Shown here: positions 1-14,000 of the stretch, piece after piece
Numbering within the stretch: the first letter of the stretch is position 1
Layout of the letters: every line of letters begins with the position of its first letter
Assembly: GCA_017163975.1 (NCBI GenBank)
Contig: JAFFSR010000240.1
Location: 3,038,001-3,102,000, forward strand
Direction of reading: 5' to 3'
Origin: Anastatus disparis
Lineage: Eukaryota; Arthropoda; Insecta; Hymenoptera; Eupelmidae
Length of the DNA: 64,000 nt
Translations under genes and position numbers: made by a program
The notes under the pieces: model-generated
The model's database searches: none
Seen by the model: the letters and a program-made list of their open reading frames with translations, nothing else
Told to the model about the DNA's origin: nothing

Positions 1-370
1 GTCACGAATTTTGGTCTATTTGGGAAAATATTTACTTCCTTGAAAAATTGATTTGCTTAAATATTCATATTCTTTTATCAAAATGAGAAATTTTTTTTCT
101 TTAAAGTTTTTTTTGTATCTGTAGCAGAAACTGAAATATTCATAATTATATAAAAAGGTTTGTTTTTTAGAAAAAATGACATAATTCCTGAAAAAATCAT
201 CCTAAAAACTTGCATGATCCCTCATTTTGAAGAGAAATATTCCAGATATAAATTTGAATTAATTTCATGGCACTGGCATGGCTTTCATAGATTTGGTCAC
301 AAATTTTATGTGGGCAAAAAGATTTGAAATTTTTTTACATTTTTAATCCCCTGTAAAACATTCAATTCTA

Positions 371-1034
371 ACTAGGAGAGTATCACAACTCCGGATCACG
401 GATTTTTCTCAGACTTTGGGATAAGTTTTCAAATGTCAAAATATGAAAGAAAACAGAATTTCAGACACCAACGCTCAATATTTCCCTAGTTATAGGCAAT
501 TAAAGAAAATCACTAAAAAAGTTACTAGATTGTTAAACGCATATAGCTCCTTAGTATTGATAGCTAGAAGCTTAACTTTTTTTAAATGAAAGCTAAGCTC
601 AAATCCTTTCGAAATAGCACTTACAGCATCTCAAAATATTATTTTTTCCTAAAGTTAGAGTATAATAAACCTTGGACCTGAGTTTTCTTTTTAAAACATC
701 AATTAATAAAAAAAGCCGAAATTGGGTCCAATGTTTATTACGCTATAAATTTGGGAAAAAATAATATTTCGAGATGCTGTAGGTGCTATTTCAAAAGGAT
801 TTGAGCTTAACATTCATTTAAAGAAAGTTTTAAACTTCTAGCTATCGATGGTAAATAACTATACACGTTTAAAAATCTAGTAACTTTTATAGTAATTTTC
901 TTTAATTGCCTATAACTAGGAAAATATTGAGCGTTGGTGTCTAAAATTCTGTTTTCTTTCATATTTTGACATTTGAAAACTTATCCCAAAGTCTGAGAAA
1001 AATCCGTGATCCGGAGTTGTGATACTCTCCTAGT
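371..1034. repeat. palindromic foldback (long-TIR) element, copy 1
   Basis: The first about 300 bases from ACTAGGAGAGTATCAC recur, inverted and nearly unchanged, up to GATACTCTCCTAGT at the other end, so the whole 664 bp can fold into one hairpin. TAA occurs next to both ends. No coding capacity is seen. A half copy lies at 18326-18640, and a related but distinct foldback lies at 11945-12649. It is probably a non-autonomous DNA transposon; the superfamily is not assigned. Confidence 0.8.
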
Positions 1035-3414
1035 AAGTTTTTTTATACCATATCTAGCTTATTTTAAAGATTTTTGTATCAATTTTAATTTTTAACAAGA
1101 TTTTTTAAGCTACCTATGGTTACCCTAAAGATATTGAAATTTTAGTCTTTCGTGATATTTTCCCAAGTGGACTGAAATTCGTAACTATTTTGTTTATATA
1201 TAAATATACATATAAAAGGAAACTAGTCAATGAATGACAGGATATACAATTTCTCGATGATATGCAATTGGGATCCAGTAAAAATAAAGGACCATATAAT
1301 GCAATTTGTGTAATCAAAAAGGGTATAAAATAAGAAATAAGGATAGAAAAAGAAACAGCGTTCTTATTCTTTACAAATCTGAGATCAGATTCGACAAAGT
1401 AAAAAAAGAGAAGATGTAGAAAATGTTTAAAAAATATGAAATCAACCTCAGTGTGGTAGAGAACATTATCTATAACCAAACAAAGAGAAGATTAAAAAAT
1501 GGGACAGAGATAACAAAAGAATTGATAGAAAAGTAAGGCAAGGATGCCTTGTAAGTCTATTCAACATATGTTTTATGGATTTAGGAAAAGAGTTAAATGC
1601 AAGGAGAGCTAGTGATGAATTAAAGATACGGTAGATAATTCATGCAATAATGAAGGTGATTTGAAGAAAATGATCAAAAGATTTTGAAAAATACATCACA
1701 AGAAGAGGTTTGGAAATAATCACGAAGAATTTTAAAATTTCTGATATACAGAAAAGGAGAAGAAAGAAGGAAAACAAGAAAGTTTAAAAAAAAGAAAATA
1801 TAATTGAAATTGTAAAAAAATGTTTTATGATATATAATAGAAGAAAATACCAAATACATCATGAGCAAAACTAGGGTGCTGTAAGTAACTTATCATATTA
1901 AACTTTATATTTTATATATATTTTATATTATTTTGAAAATAAAAGTTTCAATAAAGAGAATCATAGATATTGGAAAATTAAATTAATTTTAAATAAAATT
2001 TCAAAATTACCATAAGCATTGTCAATAATATACAATAAACAAGTAGACTTAATTGTATTAGAAATAATACACGAAATCCTATGATATTTAATATGATAAT
2101 TAAATAAAAGAAGGCTTACTTTTGAATATTATTGACCATTTTTTAAAATTACTTCTTAATAATAATAAACTTTTGTATTTATGAAAATTTATACTTATTC
2201 TATTTATTGATTGAATAAAGAACTTACTATGATAATGAAGTATCTTACTGTTGTGGATTGAAAAATTCGTGTTGTTCAAAGAAGCGTGGTAATAAATATT
2301 GCGACGTGGATTGCGTCGACGTATTCAAACTACAGCTTAAACTTAGTTAATCCACAGCTTTTGTTACAGAGGGTTATGTATTTACTCTATCAATGTGATT
2401 TTATTAATTTTTAGTAAAAGTTATTACTTGCTTTTTCTACTACAAAGTTGTTTTTTTAAAGTTTTTGAAACTTAGTTTATAATTTTTTGTCAAATTTTGA
2501 TGATGAAGAAAAATTTAAAAAAAAGAAAGGTAATGTTTCTTTTCAACTTTTGAAATTTCACTTGTAGTATAAAAAACAAATTGTTAAATTTAAACATAAT
2601 ATTTAACAAATGTAACGTGACTGAAAAAATCAATAAAAAATCTCAATAATATAGATTTTCTATTTGAATTTTTCATATTGTTTTATTAAATTTAGATTCA
2701 ATAGTAAAAATTAACCATCGAAGTTGTTTCTAAATCTGTGATCTGGAATTAGTTGAAATCACTTGCACTGTTTGATTTTCTTAAAAACTGATGCAGAGTT
2801 TATTGACTACTTGATTTTATAATATCACATATATTTTAGAAATATTAAATTATTGCTGATCCTGCCTCATCATTTCATTTTTTTAATTTATCAATTTATC
2901 CATTTATATGCACATAAGGATATGTACATAATTTTTAATAATCAACAATCATTATTTTTGGTTAAAAAATATTAATTTTTCTTTTAATTTATTTTATTAA
3001 ATAAAAATTTTTATATTAATTGCAACTATATTTTTTTATTAGTATTTGTATATTTACAAGCAAAGTTATTTAATATTAGTCACAAAGAATAAGTTATTGT
3101 TATAACTGATTTAAAAATTAATTAGCTCACTCGACGGTTTAAAAACTTTTAAAAGTTAAAATATAAGCGATTCGAAGAAATTATTATAAGCTGCAGACAG
3201 TAGAACATAATTTATGTAAATTGTTTGGCTATATTACAATCGTATTTATATTATACAGAAAAAACAATTAAACTCATGGTATAGCTTAGTTTTATAATAA
3301 TTATAGGGTAGTATTAAAAATGTATTTGACGGCGCATAGTAAATTAAGAGTCGTCGAACTCGACAAAAAAGCCTATAGAGAAGTCGAGGTCTGCAAAAAC
3401 AGAAGACAAATAAA
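1035..3414. other. AT-rich intergenic stretch
   Basis: Apart from the LINE relic at 1340-1870 I see no coding sequence or structured repeat. The sequence is AT-rich with many homopolymer runs. The last about 150 bases precede the odorant receptor start codon and must hold its 5' UTR; a small palindrome, GTCGAACTCGAC, lies at about 3353-3364. I could not pick out a promoter motif with confidence. Confidence 0.5.
1340..1870 (+). pseudogene. non-LTR retrotransposon reverse transcriptase relic
   Basis: Read across frames, this stretch gives reverse-transcriptase pieces: a segment like the AFDKV region, then VRQGC near 1530 followed by FNICFMDL, then a thumb-like stretch around KKMIKRFEKYITRRGLE near 1665-1720. 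Frameshifts and stops interrupt every piece. The RQGC-and-following pattern is the usual RT motif after the first catalytic Asp in LINEs. The YADD motif is not found. It is an old, 5'- and 3'-eroded LINE fragment, clade undetermined. Confidence 0.6.
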
Positions 3415-6400
3415 ATGGAGAGTAAAAATATTGAAGAACTTTATAACAGTACTTACTTTAAAATAAATAAAGTATTATTAATTTTCACGGGTTTATGGCC
3501 CTATAAGTCTCGAAATGAAAAGTTATTTCGTAGAATAATAGTATCAGCAGTTATGTTTTTAACGTTACTTCCAAATGTATGTTTAATGATTCAGCAATTG
3601 TCGTATTTCGATTTATATTTACACACAAATTTTATTTTACACAAAGTATATATCATGTAACGCATATTGTTCAAAATAATGGATAAAACTTTACGAATAA
3701 TTTTTAAATAATTTCGAGTATTATCAGTTTCCTAATTTATAACTATTTATTAAAGTGATTGAATTTCACATGCATAATCAGAGAAATATTTGAAGGTAAC
3801 AAAAAATAGCATTTTCAATATAGTGCAAAACCCTGTTAAATATATAACAACAGGCAGCAAAAATATTCAATTTTCTATGATTGTCCCTAATATACTCTGT
3901 TTTAGTTACATTGAGATACAAACTCATTTAATTTTTTTTATGCAATTTTTATTGAGAATATTTTAATTGAAAATAAATTCTGTATGCAACAAACAACCAA
4001 ATGTTTTTTAAACTATTATTTATTTTATTTTCTATTATTCAAATTTTATAGCCTAGGAGCCAGGTGGGTTCCCGTAGCTGATGGGTGTCCACAGATTCAT
4101 CGAAGCTTTTTTATTGTACTTTTGCCTGCAAAATCCAAATCTGGCCAGTGGATAGCTGAAAAGTGGTCAGGAAAATTATTATAAACAAATTATTTAAATA
4201 TTTATAGTAAAAATATTATCACAGATATTGAGATTTTACTGATCAATAAAGTGTTTTTTAATTATCAACTTCTAATAAGGTAACCAAGCTTTATGGACTA
4301 AAAATTGTAATAGCTCAACTTCTAATGAATCTTTTTGCATTCTAAAAGAGCATAGTATTCTACATTTAATTAGAAAACATTTTGATGATCAGTAAGACTC
4401 AATATCTGTAATACTTTTTTACTATAAGTATTTAAACAATTAATTTATTTATAACAATTTTTCCAATTACTTTTCAGCTATCCATTGTCCACATTCCGAT
4501 TCAGTAGTAAAAATACAGTGAAATAGCTATGGTGGATGCGTGGATAACCATCGGTTACGGAAACTTTCCTGGCTCTTATATTATTAACTATTTCAAAGAA
4601 TATGTTTTTCTACCCTTCGGCCGGAAATCGGCAACGTCCCGGCCGCTGTCTGAAACGAAGTTGCCGCTTTACGACATCGTCGAGCTGAAAAAAAGTATAC
4701 AAAGACTACAGTAGACTCTCGATACAAGGGTATCGACGGGGCTGTAGGAGAGGAAATTTCTTGGAAATTCTCTTATAGGAAGAGTCCCCAACACGTTCGA
4801 GTTAAGAGATATAGCTCCGCCCACTGTCTCGTAGTGTAAGCTTAATTTAACGTGCGTGTATACGAAGTAGACGCAGTAGCCACGCCTACTGATGCGTGTG
4901 GAATGGACTAGGGTTTTTTTGTTTAGCCATGTCTTATTCTATTGCTATACTGTGTCTCTCTCACTTACATAGTTGGTGGGAGAACTGACATACTTAGACT
5001 CGGTGGAGAAACAGCTCGGATTCCCTTATATCGCGATCCCTTGTATCGAGAGTCCACTGTATTTTTTTACTGGCCCGTGGCCAGTAAAAGAGAAAATCTC
5101 AGATTACATGTTAGTCAGCTTCGGCTTTGCCTCGGCCAACAATTACATATGATCTAAGACCTTTCCTACTTTTTTCTTTTTTTTTGGTGGTAAAAAAACG
5201 GGTTAATCTGTTATCAGACCTATAGCGGTGTAGGCTGCAGCCGAAGCGTAAGCTGTTGGTTTGACGGGTTCCTGAGGGGCTATTCAAGTAACGATACACA
5301 TGTATGTATCGCGACGATAGTTGTCGGCAAGAGAATAAAAAGTATGCGCGCGCATACATACAGCGCGATACATACATATGTATCGTTACTTGAATAGCCC
5401 CTCTGATACTGTGGCAGCTTTGAGGCCCAAAGAAGCCGGGTAGGCTTGCTTTTGCACTTGAAGTACCCATATACACTGAAAAACTTTCTGCTTGTCTATT
5501 GCCCTTCTCTTTCGCTATGCAAGCGCCACGCGTTCGTTGCAAATGGTGTGCTGAAAATGACAAACAATGTACTGAAAATGAACTGTGCCTGCTCCGATCG
5601 CCTGTGCTTAACGCTGTTTTCACTAACCGGCGCTTTACATATGCCCGATCGGCGCTTACGAAAGTCAAATCTGAGTAACTGCTGCTCTGATTGTGCGTAT
5701 AACTCGAGATGTAACGAATCAGCGAATGACATAAACTTGAAATATACAGATGGTGCCGAAAGTTTTTCAGTGTAGATAGGGACCGCCTGAACCCCCTTCA
5801 CCCTGGCCGCAGAACGACAGCAAGAAAATGGTTCCGATACACGGACAGGGATCCGTAACGTCTACCTTGCTGATCGGCAACGCAGAACTACGTTAGCATT
5901 ACTTTACGTTGCGGATCATGTCCGTGCTCGTCACCCGTTTAGTTAGTCCGTCTAGGTTTTATAGGTCCAATCTATCAACCCCTCTCTCTATAGCTTTTCA
6001 CGGCTTCTATTCTATCTTCTTGAAGGCCTTTTTAAGAGATATTCATTCGGGAATTGATTCTGGCTTTCAAATATCTCTTCTTCTTTTTCGTTAATTCTTG
6101 CCTGAAAATCTCGTACTATCTACTACCAGCTGCGTGTCTGCACTTTCTGTTATCGATTTCCGCTGCTTTACACAGGAAGCAACTTGTACTCCCCCTACAT
6201 GTGCTTCTTGTATGGCCAGCTGCGATACACTTGTAACAGCAAACTGACCTATCCAGCCCTTGACACTCATCCTTTCAATGTCCAAATCCCAGACACTTAT
6301 GACATCTTCTAATCATATCTCTTCGTGCAACCCTGCAACTAATCAGGCCAATGCAAATACGTCCTCTATTAAGAAGAGCATTTGCCTCGCTACTATTCAG

Positions 6401-7961
6401 TATGGCTATTGCCAGCTTTGAGCCCTGCCAACCCAACACTGTGGCCAATGTGCATTCGGTCTCCTCCAAAATCCTTGAGGCCAGTTCCGTCCACCGAGGC
6501 TTTCACTCGATCGGAAGTGGAGGTGAGATACTCACCTGGGGTAATCCTGTATTTGAATTACACATCTCCCATAAAAGTAGTTGATTTATTCAGGGAACTA
6601 CCTCTATCTTGATCCCTTACGGCTAAATGATGCCTGGTGTTTTTTACGAAATTTTTCTCTTCGGGTCAGAGCTTCCTATTTGTCGTCAGCATTATAGCAT
6701 TGCTAAAAAAAGCATTGTTGCGACGATGACGCCCAGGAGCGGTACTGGGACCGTGGAAAATGACACTGACCAAGGAAGCCTGCTTAAGCGGATTCCCGAG
6801 ACCATTCTTACTTTACCATGGGTTGTAATTTACTATTTATGGCTGAAAATGAAATTTAATAATATTGGTTCATGATATCAATTTCTTAAATAATAATGTT
6901 CATTCATACTGTGTTGCAATTTGTAATTTATTTGAGTTTTATAGATATTTAAGAATAAATATATATAAGCATCAAAGAAAATTTGTAGAATTAGGAAAAA
7001 ATAATTCTATTTATGTAATATTTGCATCCACTTCTTGAAATTAAAATAGATTAAGTTATTAAATTATCATACGAATTATGTAGTTTTAAAGTTTTTCATT
7101 GATGTCAGTGCTACATTTATAATAAATTATAAATTTATGAATATAATAAAAGTATTTTTTGAAAAAACATAGTGAATTTATTCGGAAAAAATAGTAGATG
7201 ATTTGAAAATTAAGATTCTATTACTCTGGTAGAAAATTAACCATAACCTGAGCAAAATTTTTGGTCAAAGTAAGTTTAAATAACACTTATTCAGAAATTC
7301 TAGGAATTCTTTAAAAATTTTTTTAGATAAGTGTCATTTTAAATTATGTCGACTAGGAATTCTGCCTAGAATATAGTCAATTTTCTACTAGGGTATTTTA
7401 ATTGTAAAATTATATCAAACAAAAATTTGGATTCAACTGGTTAGTAATTAAGTTTTGAAAGTATTTTTTTCATTATATTTTTATTTATCAAGGCAAATGC
7501 TGTTAGAATATGGTGTGGTGTGGATTTCTACCTTTGTGGAGAAAATATTGTGGCCAGCTTTTATTCATTAGTAATCATAGTAAAATATTTTGGTAATATT
7601 TTAAGTGAATCCAAAGTAAATATTAGATATCTTAACTTATATAAATATATGATTTTTGTTAACTGCTTTTTATATTGTTATTCAATTTTTGATATAGATT
7701 ATAAAGGTACACAAATATATTGCTAAAAATTGGGCTACTATCAATGATCCAGATGAACGATCAATATTAATTGATTACGCAAAACAAGGCAAAATCATGT
7801 CTCTAATATATCTTGGTATTAATGTGTTGATCATTTCATAATGAAAGATATGAAAGTTTTACGTTCAAAATAGGAAGTAATTCATCTTCAAAATTTTTAA
7901 ATAAATTATAATTGGTTGTCAAAATAATAAATACATGTACTGTAATCGTCAAAAGTTTAAA

Positions 7962-8036
<75 letters not shown>

Positions 8037-11000
8037 TTATTTCTAATTTATTTGTTCAACAATATAAAATTAAAAAAATATACGAGTTTTTCTAACTTTT
8101 TTGATAATTTTTAGTGTACATGGTTTTAGCAGGAATTGCTTTCAGTCAGATAACACTGGTACCAGTGATACTCGATTGGATTTTTCCATTGAATAAATCA
8201 CGTGACAAAATTTTAATAATACAAGGAGAATATTATTTTGATCCATTTGAATATTATTATGAACTCTACGTTGCATACGGCATAGCAGCTATTGTTAGTG
8301 TAAGCGTTTTAATCAGCATTGATACCGCATACACAGTAGTCGTACATCAAAATCTTGGAATGTTTTCAATAGTCAAGTAAGAATTTATTAAAAAATTATT
8401 ATAATATTATGAATAATTATATTAAAGAATTTATTGCATCTACAAATGATATAAAGCATATAACCACCAAAATAATACATCAATGTTTCTCAATGCACCA
8501 TGGATAATTTTTTGTGTTATTTTTGTGGATTATATAAGACAAACACGTGTCCAATTATAGGTCTCTAAGACAATGCTATTTTCTATTATATTTAAAAAAA
8601 CCTTGATAGAAAGCTTAACTAGATCGTGCCCAATCATTAGCTAATTTAGGTTGATCTCGCTAATTTTTAGCTTAGTTTTTAGCTAAAAATTTTTTAGTTA
8701 GGAATCGTATAAAAACATAATGTTTTTGAACCGATGTCCAGTTAGAAATCGCTTGTCCTATTGAAGTGGAACTTCTTTACCGACGGTACACACTTCCCAT
8801 AAGAGACATATCAAAAAAATTATACGGGAGTGAATTGATTTCATGACGGTACATGCAAGGGAACTAATGAAACGGAAGTGTATCTATATAGGTGGAGCGT
8901 CCGCGTCTCCTATATGCAAATCAAGCTACTAAATAGGTACAAAGAAAAATTTGCGGGACTGACTTGATGTCAAACGCACAGATATAGTATGCATACTATA
9001 TGTACAATACAAATATCTGAATCTGAATAAATAATGAAAGCAATAGTGCGCGTTTTCTCTCTTTTTCTTTCTTTCTCTATAATGTTCGATGGTAAACCCC
9101 TCTCTTCCCTACATTGTTTAAACGTGCACGCGCAAGCAAACGTTTCTTATTTACGTTATCATAAGCCAATCATTTGAAACATTACTCTTGCTGCAAATGA
9201 TAATAGTTTCGATAATTGTGAAGAAAATTAAACTATTATTGTATTTTTGTATAATAAATATTATTAACAAAAATTTCATACACTATCTGATTTAAAATTT
9301 AAAAAAATTAATTCTTTAAATAAACTAAATTATTTTAATTTAGTTTTATTTAATTTTATAATTATTTAATTTTAAAATTATTTTAAAATTAAATGAAACA
9401 GTGATAGAACTTTAATAAACATTTTTGAGTTCTATGATTTCGTAAAGAAGTTTCACTTCTGTCGGCCAATCCCAAAGACTGCCACACTAGTTTTTTATTT
9501 AAGTTGAAAAAAAAATGAGCTAATTCCGATACTTGATGATACTTGATACTTGATAATACATGATACTTTTTAGCTAATATCTGTTCAATCTTTTATCTGA
9601 ATAATGAAATATTAATTTTAATATTACATAACCTTTCATAAACTTTTAATTAAGAAATTAACAGAATTTGCATATGTAAAAAGTATGGTTAGAAAGACGA
9701 TGTTACTTGTGACAAAGAATATAGAAGTAGTATAAATGAAATGTTACCTTTCTCTATCTCTCTCTTCTTTCTCTATCTTGTTTTTTCCCAAGAGCATGCT
9801 CTAACATATGAAATTGAATTTTATACCATGTAAATAAATATTCGTAATTTAGTATTGCAACTATTTATTTATTTTAAGTTCAAATATATTGCTCAATCAT
9901 GGAATAATATTGTATATGAAAAAAATTGTTTTAATTCAAGTTTTTAACGTTAAGTGGGGTACCGTGACTTACTCCATGTTATAGAATTTTTCATTGTTGT
10001 ACAATAAATTGAGCACCGATAATCCTATCATTGCTTTTACAATAGAATTATCCTGCATTATACTGATGAGACGTATTAGGTAATTCAGAGCCGAAAAGCA
10101 GATCATTTATTTTTTTTATTTTTAAAAAATTATTTTAACCAAACCTCGTAATTTCTTTTATATTTTTAACTTGGGAATATATAATTTCTCTTATTAAAAA
10201 TCATTTCTAGTTTTCAGTATCTTTTGATATGAGATTATCTATTATTAAAGGAAAATATAAAATTAATGAAAATATACTTTTTTGTACTTCTTTCTGCATC
10301 TTATTTGCATTACATTTTTAAATAACAAAGTCATACTTCTGAGAGCACCATTTAAAATATCATGTATAATATCTGTGCTGATATTCTTAGGAAAATAATA
10401 ATTATTTAAAATATTAAAAATGCATTCTGATGTGATATCAGTCATCGTTCGGTTACATAGTTTGACGTGTTTACTATAATTTTTTTGCGCTGGATTTCAG
10501 TAGCAAATAATATGTCCAATTTCGAAGCTTTCCAAAATCTACAAGGATAATTCGATGAGGAACATTCTAAGATAACTAAGACACTATGTAATCCAAGATA
10601 ATCTCCAATAAAAAGGACAAAAAAAATAAACTTTAAGTACTTCACTATCTACACTGAGAAAAATTTTTTTGTAAAAATTACAAGGTACAATCGTAGTATA
10701 GTCACAGATTATCATTATAGTAGAAAATTACCTTGTTACATGGTAAAATTTACGAAAAATATAAAGAAAATTCTAATTTTTTCTAAATTTTAACAAGTAA
10801 CATGGTAATTTTTTCTATAATGACAGCCTGTGACAACGTTACCATTGTACTTTGCAATTTTTATGAGAAAATTTTTCTCAATGTGTTTCGATATTCAAAC
10901 CATTATTTTCCAAGTCCTTTGAATCTTCAATCAAAGTGCGCAACACCTTTTTTATATCAAATCTGAGACACGTTCTGGCGTATCAAAAAGATACGCAATA

Positions 11001-14000
11001 AAAACCATCGATAATTGACTAAGCAGATTTTGTGATAAGCTCGGAATTGTGAAATGAATAGCACTTGATTCACGTTTTTATGAAAATTAACAGGATTATC
11101 TATTTCAAAATCGTCATGATAAAATATTACTCAAATCTCGAATTTTTCTTGAAAATTAATTTTAATTTTTTGCTATTGCGAACCTTGGCATATATTCTGC
11201 AAAAGCCTCGAAGAAGTATTGTTTTAGTAATCCATAAAACTCTTAAGTATGTCAAAATTATTTGGTATTTAAAAAAATTTTTTTAATGTTAATTTTATGT
11301 TTACATATTTTCCATGTATAGATTCATTAGCGAAACGATAACCATTGTCTTCTAAGTGATTTGAATGATGGTTTTCTGTTTTCAAATTATATTAAGGTTT
11401 GAAGAATTGCAAAAGTGTGTTTTTGACTTTCTTGATTATATTTTTATCATTAATATAAAAAATAATTTTATTTAATATTAGCATATTATTTTACGTTTAG
11501 AAAATTTTTCATTAATTTCTTCCATAACCAGATCTTGGTAATGAGTTTATACTGTAAAATTAACATATTGTATTTTATTATTATAGAATCCTTGTTGGTT
11601 TCCATATCTTGTGTATCTTTAATTGAATCAAAATCCAATTAGAGACTATTAATTTAAAGTCATCATCAAACGCATTTTTTAAAATTTTGATTCATAATAA
11701 AAAGATTTTATTTAAAACAATAAGTTTAATCATCTAGCTGTTGATATTAACTTGCTAGATGAGTGACTCTTTAACCTTTAGAGGGCCGGAGTTTTGAAAA
11801 ATTTGAAAATCGAATTTTTCTATAGGAATGTGGTCTAAGGTCCCGGAGTTAGAGCCAAACTAAGTTGCGATGTTGGTGAGTCAGACCCCTTACGCCTAGA
11901 GGCGTATTCCGGCCCTCTAAAGGTTAAGATTTAAATGTCTTTAACCAGGAGAGGTTATGAGCTTCGGGTCACAGATCTTGATGAAACTTTGTGATATGTT
12001 TTTAGGTACCAAAATATGAGTTAAGCTAGAGCGGTACGGTCTAACGCTTCGAAAAACTGAAATTATAGACGTTTCTAGTCTTATTTTAAGAAAAATGTAA
12101 AAAAAAGCTCCTAATTTAAGTGTGAATAATCCCGTCTAGAAATATCTTTAATAAATTAACGGGAACTAAAATAAAAGTACAGAAAGCAAGCTTTAATTTG
12201 CCGTTTTCAGAATTAAAAAATAATTATTAGAACCCGAGATATGTTTTTTCAAAGTTAAGAAGCAAGAAAGTACCAAAAATCACAAAATCATTGTCCTTTA
12301 GAATTTAGATGATTTTTGGTACTTTCTTGCTTCTTAACTTTGAATAAACATATCCCTGGTTCTAATTATTATTTTTTAATTCTGAAAACGGCAAATTAAA
12401 GCTTGCTTTCTGTACTTTTATTTTAGTTCCCGTTAATTTATTAAAGATATTTTTAGACCGGATTATGCATACTTAAATTAGGAGCTTTTTTTTACATTTT
12501 TCTTAAAATAAGACTAGAAACGTCTATAATTTCAGTTTTTCGAAGCGTTAGACCGTACCGCTCTAGCTTTACTCATATTTTGGTACCTAAAAACATATCC
12601 CAAAGTTTCATCAAGATCTGTGACCCGAAGCTCATTGCCTCTCCTGGTAAGAATTAGATTAATTCACTTAATATCAACTTTTAGAAAGTGAAGATAGTAG
12701 AAATTTCTAATATTGAAAATATAAATTTTTATTATTCCCACTTTATAAATATTAAAATATGATTCGTTGAAACCGTTCAGAATTTTACCTGCGATACTAA
12801 AATTTATATTTTCAAATTTAATTAATCTTATAATTAGGAAAAATGTAATAAAATATATTTCAATTTTTGTAAAAATTTTTATGTGCTTTAATGATTTTTG
12901 TTTTTCTAAATATTTATACCAATTTTCTACTGTTTTGCAATATAGGATTAAATCAATTTATTTACATTTTAGATTTCGATCACACAACATAACACACGAT
13001 TGTAAAAATAATAATAATGAGTCTTATGCAGAAATCGTTAAGACGATTCAATTACATATAGCTGCTTTACAGTTAAGTAACATATTTTTTCTAACGGCGT
13101 GCACAAAATTCGATTTCATGTACTTGTTTGCGTACATAAAATATCATATTATGAGACGCATTTGTTTAGCGTGCGTAAAATGATTTGAGCGTGCGTAAAA
13201 TGATTCGAGCGTGCGTAAAATGATTTCATCTAAAAAAAATTTTTTTAATTTTTAAAGTGTTAGGGTAGATGTGGGTATTGCTACGGAGGTGCCAGTAGCT
13301 GTTTTTCCATATAAAATTTGTAAAAATAAATTTTTCCGAGTCCATAAATAATATTTGAATGCATAATCAAATATTATAAGTATTATTTAATATTTTAAAA
13401 AATATATCTCACAAAAAAAGTCTAAAAATATTTAATATTGGTTATTTGAAATTGAACTGTTCTAAAATCTTGATAAATTTCATAAAATCGCGATCACGTA
13501 TGCATCCTAAATTTGACAATATTTTCTGTTTTTATTCTTTTTTATATAAAATAAGATCATTATTAAATATAATATATCTTTGCTTATTATATATTTTTTG
13601 GAAATTTCACCTAGCACATATTTAATATTTTAATTTTACACCTTAGTATTATGCGTCATTAAAATCACCAAATATGAATTACTGTGGCATCCTTTTATTA
13701 TTATAACACGTGGTTAACCTAACCTCAACTTTTCGAACGTACTATGTAAAAGTGTCAATAGTAACTGGCACGCAGCATTAGAAACACGGCCGCAGCAATA
13801 GCCACAAATACATTTTATTTTAAATTCGTTTTTTCTTATTTTTAATTCTATAATTAATGCTAAATTAATTTTTTTCTAATTAATCAATGTTTAAATATTT
13901 TATTAAAAATAAAAGTGATAAGTTTTCTTCATATATAAGCTTTAATTTATAAGTTTTAAGTTCATCATACGTCGATTCCGCTGTAACACCCACATCTACC

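Noticed and set aside
5111..5801. 185-, 109- and 101-codon ORFs on both strands
   Set aside because: They overlap the 130-bp MITE and the CACTGA element, lack family motifs and read through the inverted repeats.
12767..13183. 138-codon ORF as a gene of its own
   Set aside because: Only 12973-13071 within it is coding, as odorant receptor exon 5; the flanks are intron, shown by GT/AG borders and family alignment.
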